From: Frigoribacterium sp. PhB116
GTDB taxonomy: Bacteria; Actinomycetota; Actinomycetes; Actinomycetales; Microbacteriaceae
Assembly: GCF_004364285.1 (NCBI RefSeq)
Contig: NZ_SOBE01000003.1
Location: 222,103 to 286,102 of the forward strand
Reading direction: 5' to 3'
Length of the DNA: 64,000 nt
Within the stretch, counting starts at the first letter, position 1, and each line of letters opens with the position of its first letter. Below, one piece after another: positions 42,383-51,007 of the stretch. The position numbers were made by a program, and so were the translations under genes. The notes under the pieces were generated by a model, which worked only from the letters and a program-made list of their open reading frames with translations, was not told the DNA's origin and ran no database searches.

Positions 42383-43981
42383 GTGACCGTCGACTCCCCC
42401 CAGCCCCGCGCTGTCGCGCCCGCTCGTCCCGACGACAGCGTGCGCGCGGTGCTCCGCTCCCCGCGCCTCCTCACCCGGGAGGCGCTGGCCGGCATCGTCA
42501 CCACCCTCGCCCTCGTGCCCGAGGTGATCTCGTTCTCGGTCATCGCCGGCGTCGACCCGATGGTCAGCCTGGTCGCGTCGGTCGTGCTCGCCGTGGTGAT
42601 GTCGCTGCTCGGCGGCCGACCCGCGATGGTGACCGCCGCAGCGGGCTCGGTCGCCCTCGTGATCGCGCCGCTCGTGCGCACTCACGGCGTCGAGTACGTG
42701 CTGCCGACCGTGCTGCTGGCCGGCGTCGTCCAGATCGTCTTCGGCACCGCCGGCCTCGCCCGCCTCATGCGGTTCATCCCGCGCTCGGTGATGATCGGCT
42801 TCGTCAACGCGCTCGGCATCCTGATCTTCGTCGCGCAGGTGCCGCACCTGATCGACGTGCCGTGGATCGTCTACCCGCTCTTCGCCCTGACCATCGCGAT
42901 CGTCGTCCTGCTGCCGCGGTTCACGACCGTCGTCCCGGCGCCGCTCGTGGCGATCGTGGTCGTGACCGTCATCGTCGTGGCCGCGGGTCTGACCGACGTG
43001 CACACCGTCGGCGACGAAGGACCGATGGGAGGCGGCCTGCCGGGACTCACCCCGTGGCTGGTGCCCTTCAGCCCGGAGACCCTCGGCATCATCCTGCCCA
43101 CCGCGCTCAGCGTCGCGTTCGTCGGCCTGATGGAGACGCTCCTCACCGCGAAGCTCGTCGACGACATCACGGAGACGCCCTCGCACAAGGGCAAGGAGTC
43201 GTGGGCCCTCGGCGTCGCGAACATCGCCGCGGGCGCCTACGGCGGCATCGCGGGCTGCGCCATGATCGGCCAGACCGTCGTCAACGTGAAGATCGGCCGC
43301 GCACGGACGCGGGTCTCGACGCTCGCCGCCGGGCTGTTCCTCCTGCTGCTGGTCACCGGGCTCAGCTCGGTGATGGCGCGGATCCCGATGGTCGCCCTCG
43401 CCGCCGTGATGATGGTGGTCGCGATCACGACCGTCGACTGGCACAGCGTCCGGCCGTCGACGCTGAGGCGCATGCCCGTGCCGGAGACACTGGTCATGGT
43501 GGTCACGGTGGGGGTCGTCGTCGCGACGAACAACCTCGCGATCGGGGTCGCCGTCGGCGTGCTGCTCGCCATGGTGCTGTTCGCCCGGCGCATCGCGCAC
43601 GTCATCCGGGTCGAGCGGACCGTCGAGCCCGCGACCGCCGACGGCGACAGCGACAGCGCCGGCCCGGGCGCGGACGGCTCCGCCCGCCCGCGCGCTCGCG
43701 TCCGCTACGACGTCGTGGGCCCGCTCTTCTTCGGCAGCAGCAACGACTTGGTCGAGCACTTCGCGTACGCGGACGACGCGGCCGTCGCCGGCGACTCGGC
43801 GCACTCCACGACCGTCCTCGTCGACCTGAGCCGCGCCTCCGTGTGGGACGCCTCGAGCGTCGCGGCCCTCGACTCGGTCGAGACGAAGTTCGCCGCGCAC
43901 GGCCTCCCCGTCGAGTTCGTCGGCTTCGACGAGCGCAGCGGCTCGTTCCACGGACGCCTCACGGGCCAGCTCGGCGGCTGA
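42383..43981 (+). CDS. SulP family anion transporter with STAS domain
   Basis: A 532-residue SulP transporter with a UraA-like membrane core: LLTREALAGIVTTLALVPEVISFS in the first helix region, then NALGILIFVAQVPHL and SVAFVGLMETLLTAK. A linker rich in Asp/Gly leads to a C-terminal STAS domain (about 440-525; VLVDLSRASVWDASSVAALDSVE). Family members carry sulfate, bicarbonate or other anions into the cell. GTG start behind GGAG. Control by the divergent MerR gene is likely, which is unusual for sulfate uptake and argues for another substrate. Confidence 0.88.
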   Translation: MTVDSPQPRAVAPARPDDSVRAVLRSPRLLTREALAGIVTTLALVPEVISFSVIAGVDPMVSLVASVVLAVVMSLLGGRPAMVTAAAGSVALVIAPLVRTHGVEYVLPTVLLAGVVQIVFGTAGLARLMRFIPRSVMIGFVNALGILIFVAQVPHLIDVPWIVYPLFALTIAIVVLLPRFTTVVPAPLVAIVVVTVIVVAAGLTDVHTVGDEGPMGGGLPGLTPWLVPFSPETLGIILPTALSVAFVGLMETLLTAKLVDDITETPSHKGKESWALGVANIAAGAYGGIAGCAMIGQTVVNVKIGRARTRVSTLAAGLFLLLLVTGLSSVMARIPMVALAAVMMVVAITTVDWHSVRPSTLRRMPVPETLVMVVTVGVVVATNNLAIGVAVGVLLAMVLFARRIAHVIRVERTVEPATADGDSDSAGPGADGSARPRARVRYDVVGPLFFGSSNDLVEHFAYADDAAVAGDSAHSTTVLVDLSRASVWDASSVAALDSVETKFAAHGLPVEFVGFDERSGSFHGRLTGQLGG

Positions 43982-44000
43982 GCGCGCGGCGGGCGGTGCG

Positions 44001-45041
44001 CTACACGCCGATGCGCACGAAGTGGTGCGGCGAGTCCCAGATGGGCCGCACGCTGACGGACCCGCCGGGCTTCGGTGCGTCGAGGATCATCCCGTTGCCC
44101 GCGTAGATGCCGTCGTGGGCGAGGTTGTCGAAGACGACGAGGTCGCCCGGCACCGCGTCGGCGGCCGGGACCCGCGTGCCCTCCGTGTCCTGCGCGGGCA
44201 CGTAGTGGGTCAGCGAGATGCCGAACTGCGCGTACACGAACGTGATCAGGCCCGAGCAGTCGAACTTCGTCGGATCTTCGCCGCCGTGCACGTAGGGCGT
44301 GCCGATGTACTGCATCGCGACGGCGAGCACCTGGTCGCGGTCGAGGGTGTCGTAGAGAGGGTCGGCCAGGTAGGAGGCGGTGGTCCGGCCGTCCCACTCG
44401 CTCGAGCTCGCCGCCTTCGCGTTGCGGAGCAGCTGCGTCTGAGCGTCGACCATCGACGTCGCCGAGTACCCGTCGCGCTCGACGTCGTCCAGGACGACCG
44501 CCGCGTCGACGGAGAGGTGCTGCTGCCCGCTCGCGGAGGCGCCGGCGGAGAAGCCCGAGCCGCCGGCCGCGGCCTGCGCCTCCTGGTCGGAGCCGGCGAT
44601 GAGCGGGAGCGTGCCGCTGGCGGCGAAGCCCACGAGCGCCGCGACGACGGAGACCTTCTTGACGACGGCGACGAGCCGACGCGATACGGGAGCAGGCGAC
44701 GCCGAGGCAGGCGAGGACGGCGCATCCGCGGACGACGACCGGCCGGCGGGCGCGTCCCGTCGGGCCAGCGCGAGCAGCCCGCGGCGCTCGGCACGGGCCG
44801 ACAGGGCGGCACGGGCAGCGCGTCGGCCGCTCAGCCCGGGCACCGTCACGACGGCGGCCTCGGCGGCGGCGACGGACGCGTCGACGAGCGCCTCGGGCTG
44901 CACGAACGAGGCCCGGCAGCTCTGCGGCAGCACGGCGGCCTCGGCCCGACGGCGACCTCGGGGACGCAGCAGCGGGGCGGCCTCTCCGCCTCGTCCGTGC
45001 GCGTCGTGACCTGACGGGCTCGGGGAGGCGGTGGTCGTCAC
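44001..45041 (-). CDS. Secreted NlpC/P60 (C40) peptidase
   Basis: A 346-residue protein with a disordered, Ala/Arg-rich leader of about 120 residues, a membrane or signal segment (VVKKVSVVAALVGFAASGTL, about 125-144) and a C-terminal NlpC/P60 domain. The catalytic Cys is in FDCSGLITFVYAQFGI and the His in LVVFDNLAHDGIYAGNGMI. It would cut the stem peptide of peptidoglycan. The long N-terminus before the signal segment is unusual for an exported protein and may be cytoplasmic. A GTG behind GTGAGGA is taken as start; TACAGT at 45084-45089 is a possible -10 element. Confidence 0.83.
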   Translation of the reverse strand: MTTTASPSPSGHDAHGRGGEAAPLLRPRGRRRAEAAVLPQSCRASFVQPEALVDASVAAAEAAVVTVPGLSGRRAARAALSARAERRGLLALARRDAPAGRSSSADAPSSPASASPAPVSRRLVAVVKKVSVVAALVGFAASGTLPLIAGSDQEAQAAAGGSGFSAGASASGQQHLSVDAAVVLDDVERDGYSATSMVDAQTQLLRNAKAASSSEWDGRTTASYLADPLYDTLDRDQVLAVAMQYIGTPYVHGGEDPTKFDCSGLITFVYAQFGISLTHYVPAQDTEGTRVPAADAVPGDLVVFDNLAHDGIYAGNGMILDAPKPGGSVSVRPIWDSPHHFVRIGV

Positions 45042-45145
45042 GCGGGCGGTCCTCACGGTAGGTCGGTCAGCAGGGAACGTTCGACTGTATCGCGGTTCGT
45101 CCCCCGAGCCGAGTCCGCTCCCAGGTTCATCCGGGTCAGCGGCGG

Positions 45146-45165
45146 CGGGTGAGCCGTCTCACCCG
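45146..45165. terminator. Hairpin at the end of the DUF1992 gene
   Basis: CGGGTGAG and CTCACCCG form a perfect 8-bp stem with a 4-nt loop, overlapping the stop of the minus-strand DUF1992 gene. Confidence 0.55.
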
Positions 45166-45788
45166 TCGCGCCGTCGCCTCCTCAGCTCACGACGGAGCGC
45201 GCGTCGTTCGCGCCAGGTCGGCGGGGCAGGCGGGACCGCAGCGGCGCGGGCCGCGCGACGGTCCTCGCGGCGCTCGCGCCACCTCCTCAGCTCGTCGTCG
45301 ACGTCGCGGGTGGGAGTCACGACGGGAGGTCCGCCGGTCAGCTGGCGCCGCGCCTCCACGATGCGGGAGTTGAAGTCGTCGAGGTGCGCGCGCACCGCGG
45401 CTTCGGTGCCGAGGCCGTCGAGCACGTCGTCGAGCTGCTGGTGCTCGGTGCGCAGCGAGAGCGCAGGAGGCGCCAGGCCGGTGAGCCCCTCCCTCTCGAT
45501 CAGGCCACGGATCCACCAGTCGGGGTCGACCGTGCCGCCGGCGAGGCCGGGCAGCGGCTTGCCTGCCAGGGGCAGGTCGTCGAACTCGCCGCGCTGCACG
45601 GCCAGGTCGATGGCGGTGCGGGCCCAGGCGCGCATCTCGGCGGCGGTGCGGGTGTCGCGCGGGGCGTCGTCGGGCGGGCGCTCGCCCTCGGCCCGGTAGC
45701 GGGCTGCGGCGACTCGCGGGTCGCTGCGGCGCGGGTCGCTGCGCGCCGAGTCGTGCCGGGCCGCCGATCCGCCCTCATCCGCTGACAT
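45159..45788 (-). CDS. DUF1992 (DnaJ homologue C28-like) protein
   Basis: A 209-residue protein with the DUF1992 core (RAWARTAIDLAVQRGEFDDL, then PLAGKPLPGL and DPDWWIRGLIEREGL, about 55-105), found in bacterial and eukaryotic DNAJC28-type proteins. The C-terminal 60 residues are highly basic (RRELRRRRRDG at the end). Start at MSADEGG with a leaderless-type TACCCT 7 nt upstream; other in-frame starts upstream lack support. Function is not established for the family. Confidence 0.78.
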   Translation of the reverse strand: MSADEGGSAARHDSARSDPRRSDPRVAAARYRAEGERPPDDAPRDTRTAAEMRAWARTAIDLAVQRGEFDDLPLAGKPLPGLAGGTVDPDWWIRGLIEREGLTGLAPPALSLRTEHQQLDDVLDGLGTEAAVRAHLDDFNSRIVEARRQLTGGPPVVTPTRDVDDELRRWRERREDRRAARAAAVPPAPPTWRERRALRRELRRRRRDG

Positions 45789-45795
45789 GCCGTCG

Positions 45796-45801
45796 AGGGT
45801 A
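45796..45801 (-). promoter_or_regulatory. -10 element of leaderless DUF1992 promoter
   Basis: Minus-strand TACCCT, 7 nt before the ATG. Confidence 0.45.
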
Positions 45802-45841
45802 CGCCGCGCCTGCCGGGTCGTCCCAGCGGTCACGAGGCGGG

Positions 45842-46765
45842 CTACAGGTCGCGCACGCTCACGACCGCACGCAGCGCCGCGATCGCGTCCGGGTCGCCCG
45901 AGCCCAGCCCGTGGCGGGTCACGTTCAGCGCGCCGGCCGCGGTGCCCGTGACGACCGCCTCCTCCAGTCCGCCGCCCGCGGCGAGCACGGCGGCGACACC
46001 GGCCGTGAGCGAGTCGCCCGCGCCGCGGGTGTCGACGACCTGCATCGACGGCACGCTCACCTCGAACACGCGCGCGCCGGGCCCGTCGAGCACGAAGGTG
46101 GGCAGGTCCGAGCAGGTGACGACGACCGACGACGCCCCGCGCAGCCGCAGGTCGCGCATGGCCTCGACGATCCGCTCGGGGGTGCTCTCGGTGATCAGCT
46201 CGTCGGCGAGCAGCTCCTGGTCGCTGACCTTGAGCACGTCGACGCCGCCCTCGAGCACCGCCTCCAGCCGCTCGCCGGCGAGGTCCGCGACGACGACGCG
46301 GTCCACTGCCCGCAGGTCGGCGGCGAGACGCCGGTAGACGTCGACGGGCAGGGTGTCGTCGCCGGACGGGCCGCTGAGCACCGTGACGTCCGACTCGAGC
46401 CCGGCCCGCAGCGCGAGTCCGTACAGCTCGTCGAGGTCGTGTCGGCTGAGGGCGTCGCCGGGGGTCTCGACGAGCTCGTCCCGCTCGCCGTCGCGGCGGT
46501 CGTGCACGTAGGCCGCGCCTCGGCCCTCGCGGCGGACCGACAGCAGCGGCACGCCCTCGTCGTCGCAGAGGTGCCCGACGACCGCGCCCGTCTCGCCGAC
46601 GAGCGCGGCGACCACGACGACCTCGGCCCCGAGCGTCTGCAGCATCCGCGCCTGCCAGAGCCCCTGCCCGCCCGCGTGCACGTGCACGTCGGCGCCGGAA
46701 CCGTGGTCCTCGACGGTGACCGTGAGCACGGGAGAGGGGGCGAAGACGGCGACTCGGCCTGCCAT
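45842..46765 (-). CDS. PfkB family carbohydrate kinase
   Basis: A 307-residue ribokinase-fold kinase closest in style to 1-phosphofructokinase/tagatose-6-phosphate kinase: GGQGLWQARML where the family has GGKGxNxA, then VVVVAALVGETG and the anion-hole loop DTRGAGDSLTAGV near 248-256 (catalytic Asp). GGQG in place of the usual GGKG is a small deviation. It phosphorylates a sugar or sugar phosphate; identity open. It stands alone; ribosome site weak (ACGGA). Confidence 0.8.
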   Translation of the reverse strand: MAGRVAVFAPSPVLTVTVEDHGSGADVHVHAGGQGLWQARMLQTLGAEVVVVAALVGETGAVVGHLCDDEGVPLLSVRREGRGAAYVHDRRDGERDELVETPGDALSRHDLDELYGLALRAGLESDVTVLSGPSGDDTLPVDVYRRLAADLRAVDRVVVADLAGERLEAVLEGGVDVLKVSDQELLADELITESTPERIVEAMRDLRLRGASSVVVTCSDLPTFVLDGPGARVFEVSVPSMQVVDTRGAGDSLTAGVAAVLAAGGGLEEAVVTGTAAGALNVTRHGLGSGDPDAIAALRAVVSVRDL

Positions 46766-46968
46766 GGTGGTCCGTTCTGTGGGGCCCCGCGGGTGCGACG
46801 GCTGACAGGCAGAACGAACCACGTGGTGCGGTGCGCGGCTCCCAGCGGTCTCCCGGGCGGCTCTGTGATCACGCGCGGGCCTGCATGAGGAGAGACCGAG
46901 CCGAGGAGGCGCGGTGCAGCGCCCGCAGGCCGACCAGTCCCCCGAGCGGGTGACTCCGAACCATCCTC

Positions 46969-47490
46969 ATGACCACCACAGCGAGCGCGATCCGCGAGGG
47001 AGTGACGACGGCGTCCCTCGAGCGGGCGTGGGAGATCGGGACCCCGATGACGCCGGTCGGGTTCTACCCGCGCTCCGGCCCCCTGCCTGCCGTCGTCGCC
47101 GTCCACGGACAGACCGGCCCCTGGGACGCCCCGGGCCAGACCCGCCGACTCGAGCTCTCCGGCGGCGGCCAGCTGGTCGAGACGCTCGTGACAGTGGCCC
47201 GTCCGGCGTTGTTCGTCTACGAGCTGACCGACTTCCGCGGCCCGCTCCGCTCGCTCGTCGAGCGCGGCCGCGCCGAGTGGTGGTACGAGCCCCTCGACCG
47301 TCAGGACGAGGAGGGATCGGGCACCCGCGTCTGCTGGCAGTACTCGTTCGACGCGAAGCCCGGCCGCGGCCTGCTGGTGCGTGCCGTGGTCCGGCTGCTC
47401 TGGGGGCCGTACATGACGAAGGTGCTCGGGGGCGTGACCGCCGAGATCGACCGGGTCGCCGCCTCCTCGGACCAGGCTCCCACCGCCTGA
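46969..47490 (+). CDS. SRPBCC family protein
   Basis: A 173-residue protein with the START/polyketide-cyclase-like (SRPBCC) fold: an initial TASLERAWEIGTPM strand-helix, a central beta sheet (QLVETLVTVARPALFVYEL) and the long C-terminal helix RAVVRLLWGPYMTKVLGGVTAEI. Such proteins bind hydrophobic ligands. No signal peptide. The 200-bp gap upstream toward the kinase gene contains one GGAGGCGCG motif and no clear promoter. No functional partner evident. Confidence 0.72.
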   Translation: MTTTASAIREGVTTASLERAWEIGTPMTPVGFYPRSGPLPAVVAVHGQTGPWDAPGQTRRLELSGGGQLVETLVTVARPALFVYELTDFRGPLRSLVERGRAEWWYEPLDRQDEEGSGTRVCWQYSFDAKPGRGLLVRAVVRLLWGPYMTKVLGGVTAEIDRVAASSDQAPTA

Positions 47491-47665
47491 ATCCAGCCAG
47501 GCCCCTACCGCCTGAAGCTTGCAGCGACCGCAGCTTCACAGCAGTGTCGGGGCAGCTTGGGGGCACGCTGACAGCGCCGATCGACTTACCGTCGATCAGA
47601 CCCCCTTCGCCGCGCGTGCGCAGGGCCCGCTGCCTCACAGCCCGACCTCTGCGGAGAGACCTCCC
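47491..47665 (+). other. 175-nt leader of terC with two hairpins
   Basis: The leader can form GAAGCT(T)GC / GCAGCTTC (47512-47535 region) and a perfect 7-bp hairpin GATCGAC-TTACC-GTCGATC (47579-47597). TerC genes are often controlled by the manganese yybP-ykoY riboswitch, but its conserved GGGGAGUA segment is not visible, so I do not call one. Confidence 0.35.
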
Positions 47666-48721
47666 GTGAACATCACCCTGACCACCTGGCTCATCACCAT
47701 CGGTGTGACGATCGCCTTCTTCGTCTACGAGTTCTTCACGCACGTGCGCAAGCCGCACGAGCCCACGATCGGCGAGTCCGCTCGCTGGTCGGCCTTCTAC
47801 ATCGGCCTCGCGTTGCTCTTCGGCGTCGGCATCGGCTTCACGAGCGGCTGGGGCTTCGGCGGCGAGTACTTCGCCGGCTACCTGACGGAGAAGGCGCTGT
47901 CGATCGACAACCTCTTCGTGTTCCTGCTGATCATGACCGGCTTCGCCATCCCGCGGATGTACCAGCAGAAGGTGCTGATGATCGGCATCGTCATCGCCCT
48001 GATCATGCGTGCCGGCTTCATCGCCGCCGGCGCCGCGCTGATCGAGAACTTCTCGTGGGTCTTCTACATCTTCGGCGCCCTGCTCTTCGTGCTGGCCTAC
48101 CAGCAGCTCAAGGGCGACCACGGCGGCAACGCGGCCGACAACATGTTCGTGCGCGTCGCCCGCCGCGTCCTGCCGGTGCACGACGACTTCAACGGCGACA
48201 AGTTCACCGTCAAGGTCTCGGGCAAGCGCTTCGTCACGCCGCTGCTGCTCTGCGTCATCGCGATCGGCTTCGTCGACCTCGTCTTCGCGCTCGACTCGAT
48301 CCCCGCGATCTACGGCCTCACCAACGAGGCGTACATCGTCTTCACGGCCAACGCGTTCGCGCTGATGGGCCTGCGTCAGCTGTACTTCCTGATCGGCGGG
48401 CTGCTCGAGCGCCTCGTCTACCTGTCGCAGGGCCTCGCGGTCATCCTGGCCTTCATCGGCGTCAAGCTCGTGTTCCACGCCCTGCACGTCAACGAGGTGC
48501 CCTTCATCAACGGCGGCGAGCCGCTGCTCTGGGTGCCCGAGATCCCGATCTGGCTGTCGCTGCTCTTCATCGGAGCGACGATCACCGTCGCGACCGTGGC
48601 CAGCCTCGCCAAGACCCGGGGCGATGCCGAGAAGAAGAAGCGCGACAAGATCGAGGGCGAACCGATCACGCACGCACACGACTCCTCCGCCTCGAAGAAG
48701 GACGACAGCGCGGCGCACTAG
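47666..48721 (+). CDS. TerC family membrane protein
   Basis: A 351-residue TerC family protein with about nine helices. The family metal-binding motifs are TEKALSIDNLFVF (about 70-82) and LDLVFALDSIPAI-like DLVFALDSIPAIYGL (about 200-214), both with conserved acidic residues in membrane. TerC proteins export Mn2+ or help load metal onto exported enzymes. The C-terminus is a short charged, cytoplasmic tail. GTG start behind GGAGAG; alternative ATG starts further upstream in the leader lack ribosome sites. Confidence 0.88.
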   Translation: MNITLTTWLITIGVTIAFFVYEFFTHVRKPHEPTIGESARWSAFYIGLALLFGVGIGFTSGWGFGGEYFAGYLTEKALSIDNLFVFLLIMTGFAIPRMYQQKVLMIGIVIALIMRAGFIAAGAALIENFSWVFYIFGALLFVLAYQQLKGDHGGNAADNMFVRVARRVLPVHDDFNGDKFTVKVSGKRFVTPLLLCVIAIGFVDLVFALDSIPAIYGLTNEAYIVFTANAFALMGLRQLYFLIGGLLERLVYLSQGLAVILAFIGVKLVFHALHVNEVPFINGGEPLLWVPEIPIWLSLLFIGATITVATVASLAKTRGDAEKKKRDKIEGEPITHAHDSSASKKDDSAAH

Positions 48722-48762
48722 CCCGCACCGCTCGTCTCCTCCTCGCACCGCACCGCACCGCC

Positions 48763-48803
48763 GCAGAGCGCCGCGTCCCCGTCTCGGGGACACGGCGCTC
48801 TGC
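48763..48803. terminator. terC terminator, 18-bp stem
   Basis: GCAGAGCGCCGCGTCCCC pairs with GGGGACACGGCGCTCTGC with one mismatch around a GTCTC loop, 41 nt after the terC stop. Confidence 0.7.
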
Positions 48804-48840
48804 CGTTCCCGGGGCCCCGCCTCCTACGGCCGCGCCCCAC

Positions 48841-48906
48841 GGAACACCGCGTTGTGGACCGAGCACCCCGAAACAAGGGGGTGTTTCGTCCACAACGGGG
48901 TGTTCC
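48841..48906. repeat. 66-bp nested palindrome
   Basis: GGAACACCGCGTTGTGGAC (48841-48859) pairs with GTCCACAACGGGGTGTTCC (48888-48906) with one mismatch; inside, CACCCC and GGGGTG form a second hairpin. Not related in sequence to the 85-bp family. Confidence 0.7.
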
Positions 48907-48937
48907 CGCCCCTCGGGCGCGGTGCAGACGCGTGCAG

Positions 48938-48979
48938 CCACAGCCACAGGCACAGGCACAGGCACAGGCACAAGCACAG
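48938..48979. repeat. Hexanucleotide microsatellite (CACAGG)n
   Basis: About six to seven units of CACAGG/GCACAG, with minor variation, in the same 354-bp convergent gap. Position and length are approximate. Confidence 0.6.
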
Positions 48980-48983
48980 ACGA

Positions 48984-49022
48984 AGGAGGCGCGGTGCCGG
49001 TCAGACCGACACCGCGCCTCCT
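48984..49022. terminator. Bidirectional terminator made from the GGAGGCGCGG motif
   Basis: AGGAGGCGCGGTGCCGGTC faces its complement with one mismatch and almost no loop, between terC and the convergent PTS gene. With the two elements before it, three strong hairpins crowd this gap. Confidence 0.75.
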
Positions 49023-49075
49023 GCGCGCACCTGCCCCGCGCACCCTGCCTCAGCAGCAGCGCGCGGGGCTCGGGC

Positions 49076-50578
49076 TCACGACGTGGCTGCCGCCTCCTTG
49101 GCGCGCTTCGCCGCGGCGTCCGCCTCGGCCTTCTCGGCAGCGAGGCGCTCGTCACGCTTCGCGCCGGGCACCCAGCCGCCGTCGACGAGCTTGATCTGGT
49201 AGATCGAGGCGCCGATGACGAGGGCCGCACCGATGACGAGGCTCAGGATCACGCCCACCATCGGGCTGCCGAGGAAGCTCGCGCCGATCAGCGTGCCGAA
49301 CCAGCCGAAGTCCGCGTCGCCGAACGTGCTGTTCGCGAAGCCGAGGTTGCCGAGCACGAGCAGCAGGATCGCGGGCAGGAACGTGATGATCAGGCCGTTG
49401 ACGAACCCGCCGACCATCGCGCCGCGACGTCCGCCGGTCGCGTTGCCGAAGACGCCCGCTCCACCACCGGTGAAGAAGTGGGGCACCATGCCGGGCAGGA
49501 TCAGCGCGAGGCCGAACACCGGGTTGAGCCACGCGGCGAGCACGCCGAGGGCGACGAGGCCTCCGGCGAACGACGAGAGGAACCCGATCAGCACGGCGTT
49601 GGCGCCGTACGGGAACACCAACGGGATGTCGAGCGCGGGCTTGGCGCCCGGCACGACCTTCTCGGCGATGCCCTGGAACGCGGGGACGAGCTCGCCGAGC
49701 ACGGTGCGCACGCCGTAGAGGATGATCGCGACGCCGACGCCGAACTGCAGCGCCTGGGCGAAGCCGGCCATGATGAACGCGCCCGCGTCCGTGACGCCGA
49801 AGATCTCGAAGGCCTCGGCCTGCGGCAGGCTGATCAGGCCCCAGATCGTGAAGACCAGGTAGATCAGCACCATCGACAGGCTCGTGGCGACCATCGAGTC
49901 ACGCAGGAACTTCAGGCCCTGGGGGAACTTGATCTCCTCGGTCGACTTGCTCTTCTTGCCCACCGCGATGCCGGCCGAGGCCGCCGCGACGTAGCCGAGG
50001 GTGCCGAAGTGGCCGATGGCGATCGAGTCGTCACCGGTGATCTTCTTCATGAAGGGCTGCGCGAACGCCGGCATGACGACCATGATCACGCCGAGCAGCA
50101 CGGCGCCGAGCAGCACGGTGAGCCAGCTGAGGCCGTCGCCGAGGCCGACCGACAGCACGACGGTGAGCAGCACCGACATGAACACCATGTGGTGCCCGGT
50201 GAGGAAGATGTACTTCAGCGGCGTGAAGCGCGCGAGCGCGAGCATCACGAGGAAGCCCAGCACGAGCACGTAGGCGCTCTGCGCGCCGTACTGCTCCTGC
50301 GCGACGGCCGCGATGACCTCGTTGGTGGGGATGACGCCCTGGGCGCCGGTGACCGCGAGGATCAGCGTGCCCAGCGGGTCGAGCGCCCCGGTGACGACGG
50401 TGGCGCCCGCCCCCAGGATCAGGAAGCCGATGGCCGCCTTGAGCGCGCCTCCCACGACCTGTCCGGCGTTGCGACGCAGGGCGATCAGTCCGATCGCCGT
50501 GATGATGCCGATCAGGTAGGCAGGCACGTTGAGGATCTGCTTGCCGATGAAGTCGAGTACGACGACCAGCCACTCCAT
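49076..50578 (-). CDS. ulaA: PTS ascorbate-type transporter subunit IIC
   Basis: A 500-residue membrane subunit of the ascorbate (SgaT/UlaA) PTS family with about 12 helices. GHHMVFMSVLLTV, GHFGTLGYVAAASAG and PHFFTGGGAGVFGNATGGRRG are family blocks; the C-terminal 30 residues are a charged tail. It imports L-ascorbate or a similar sugar acid/pentitol while IIB phosphorylates it. Last gene of the PTS run on the minus strand (IIA, IIB, IIC). No UlaD/E/F/G catabolic enzymes follow, so the substrate could differ from ascorbate. Confidence 0.87.
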   Translation of the reverse strand: MEWLVVVLDFIGKQILNVPAYLIGIITAIGLIALRRNAGQVVGGALKAAIGFLILGAGATVVTGALDPLGTLILAVTGAQGVIPTNEVIAAVAQEQYGAQSAYVLVLGFLVMLALARFTPLKYIFLTGHHMVFMSVLLTVVLSVGLGDGLSWLTVLLGAVLLGVIMVVMPAFAQPFMKKITGDDSIAIGHFGTLGYVAAASAGIAVGKKSKSTEEIKFPQGLKFLRDSMVATSLSMVLIYLVFTIWGLISLPQAEAFEIFGVTDAGAFIMAGFAQALQFGVGVAIILYGVRTVLGELVPAFQGIAEKVVPGAKPALDIPLVFPYGANAVLIGFLSSFAGGLVALGVLAAWLNPVFGLALILPGMVPHFFTGGGAGVFGNATGGRRGAMVGGFVNGLIITFLPAILLLVLGNLGFANSTFGDADFGWFGTLIGASFLGSPMVGVILSLVIGAALVIGASIYQIKLVDGGWVPGAKRDERLAAEKAEADAAAKRAKEAAATS

Positions 50579-50622
50579 TGGGACTCCTTAGTTGTTGGTG
50601 TTCGGGACCGACTGACCGGGGG

Positions 50623-50895
50623 TCAGGCGATCGAGTCCTGGATCTTCTGCTGGATCTCGGCGACGTTCGTGAAGTTGTCGATGACGACGACCTTCGCCGG
50701 GACCTGGCCGAGCTCCTCGACGAGGTCCTCGCTCGTGAGCACGAGCTCGGCGGTGCGGGCGGCGCCGCGGGCGGTGCCGATGTCGGCGGCCTCCACGTCG
50801 GCGTCGATGTCGAGCGCGCGGAGCGCCTTCTCGGCGTTCATCTTGAGCAGCACCGAGGTGCCGATGCCCATGCCGCAGACGGTGATGATCTTCAT
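50623..50895 (-). CDS. ulaB: PTS ascorbate-type subunit IIB
   Basis: A 90-residue IIB domain protein. The phosphorylated cysteine C7 is in VCGMGIGTSVLLKM, the typical P-loop of the lactose/ascorbate IIB fold, and the rest (IGTARGAARTAELVLTSEDL) matches that family. It takes phosphate from IIA and gives it to the sugar during uptake by IIC. The ribosome site is GGAAGGGAC. The gap to the IIC gene is 44 bp. Confidence 0.88.
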   Translation of the reverse strand: MKIITVCGMGIGTSVLLKMNAEKALRALDIDADVEAADIGTARGAARTAELVLTSEDLVEELGQVPAKVVVIDNFTNVAEIQQKIQDSIA

Positions 50896-51007
50896 GGTGC
50901 TGTCCCTTCCGGGGGGTCGAGTGCTGGTGTTCGTGCGTTCGGGTGTCCGTGGTGCGGAACCGGCGCCGAGGAGGCGCGGGTCGCATCGGCCTCGGGAGGC
51001 CGGTCGG

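Noticed and set aside
47491..47665. yybP-ykoY manganese riboswitch before terC
   Set aside because: The location fits, but the conserved GGGGAGUA and its partner segment are not visible; only simple hairpins are seen.
48938..48979. CRISPR-like array
   Set aside because: The repeats are contiguous hexamers without spacers; they are a microsatellite. No cas genes are present.
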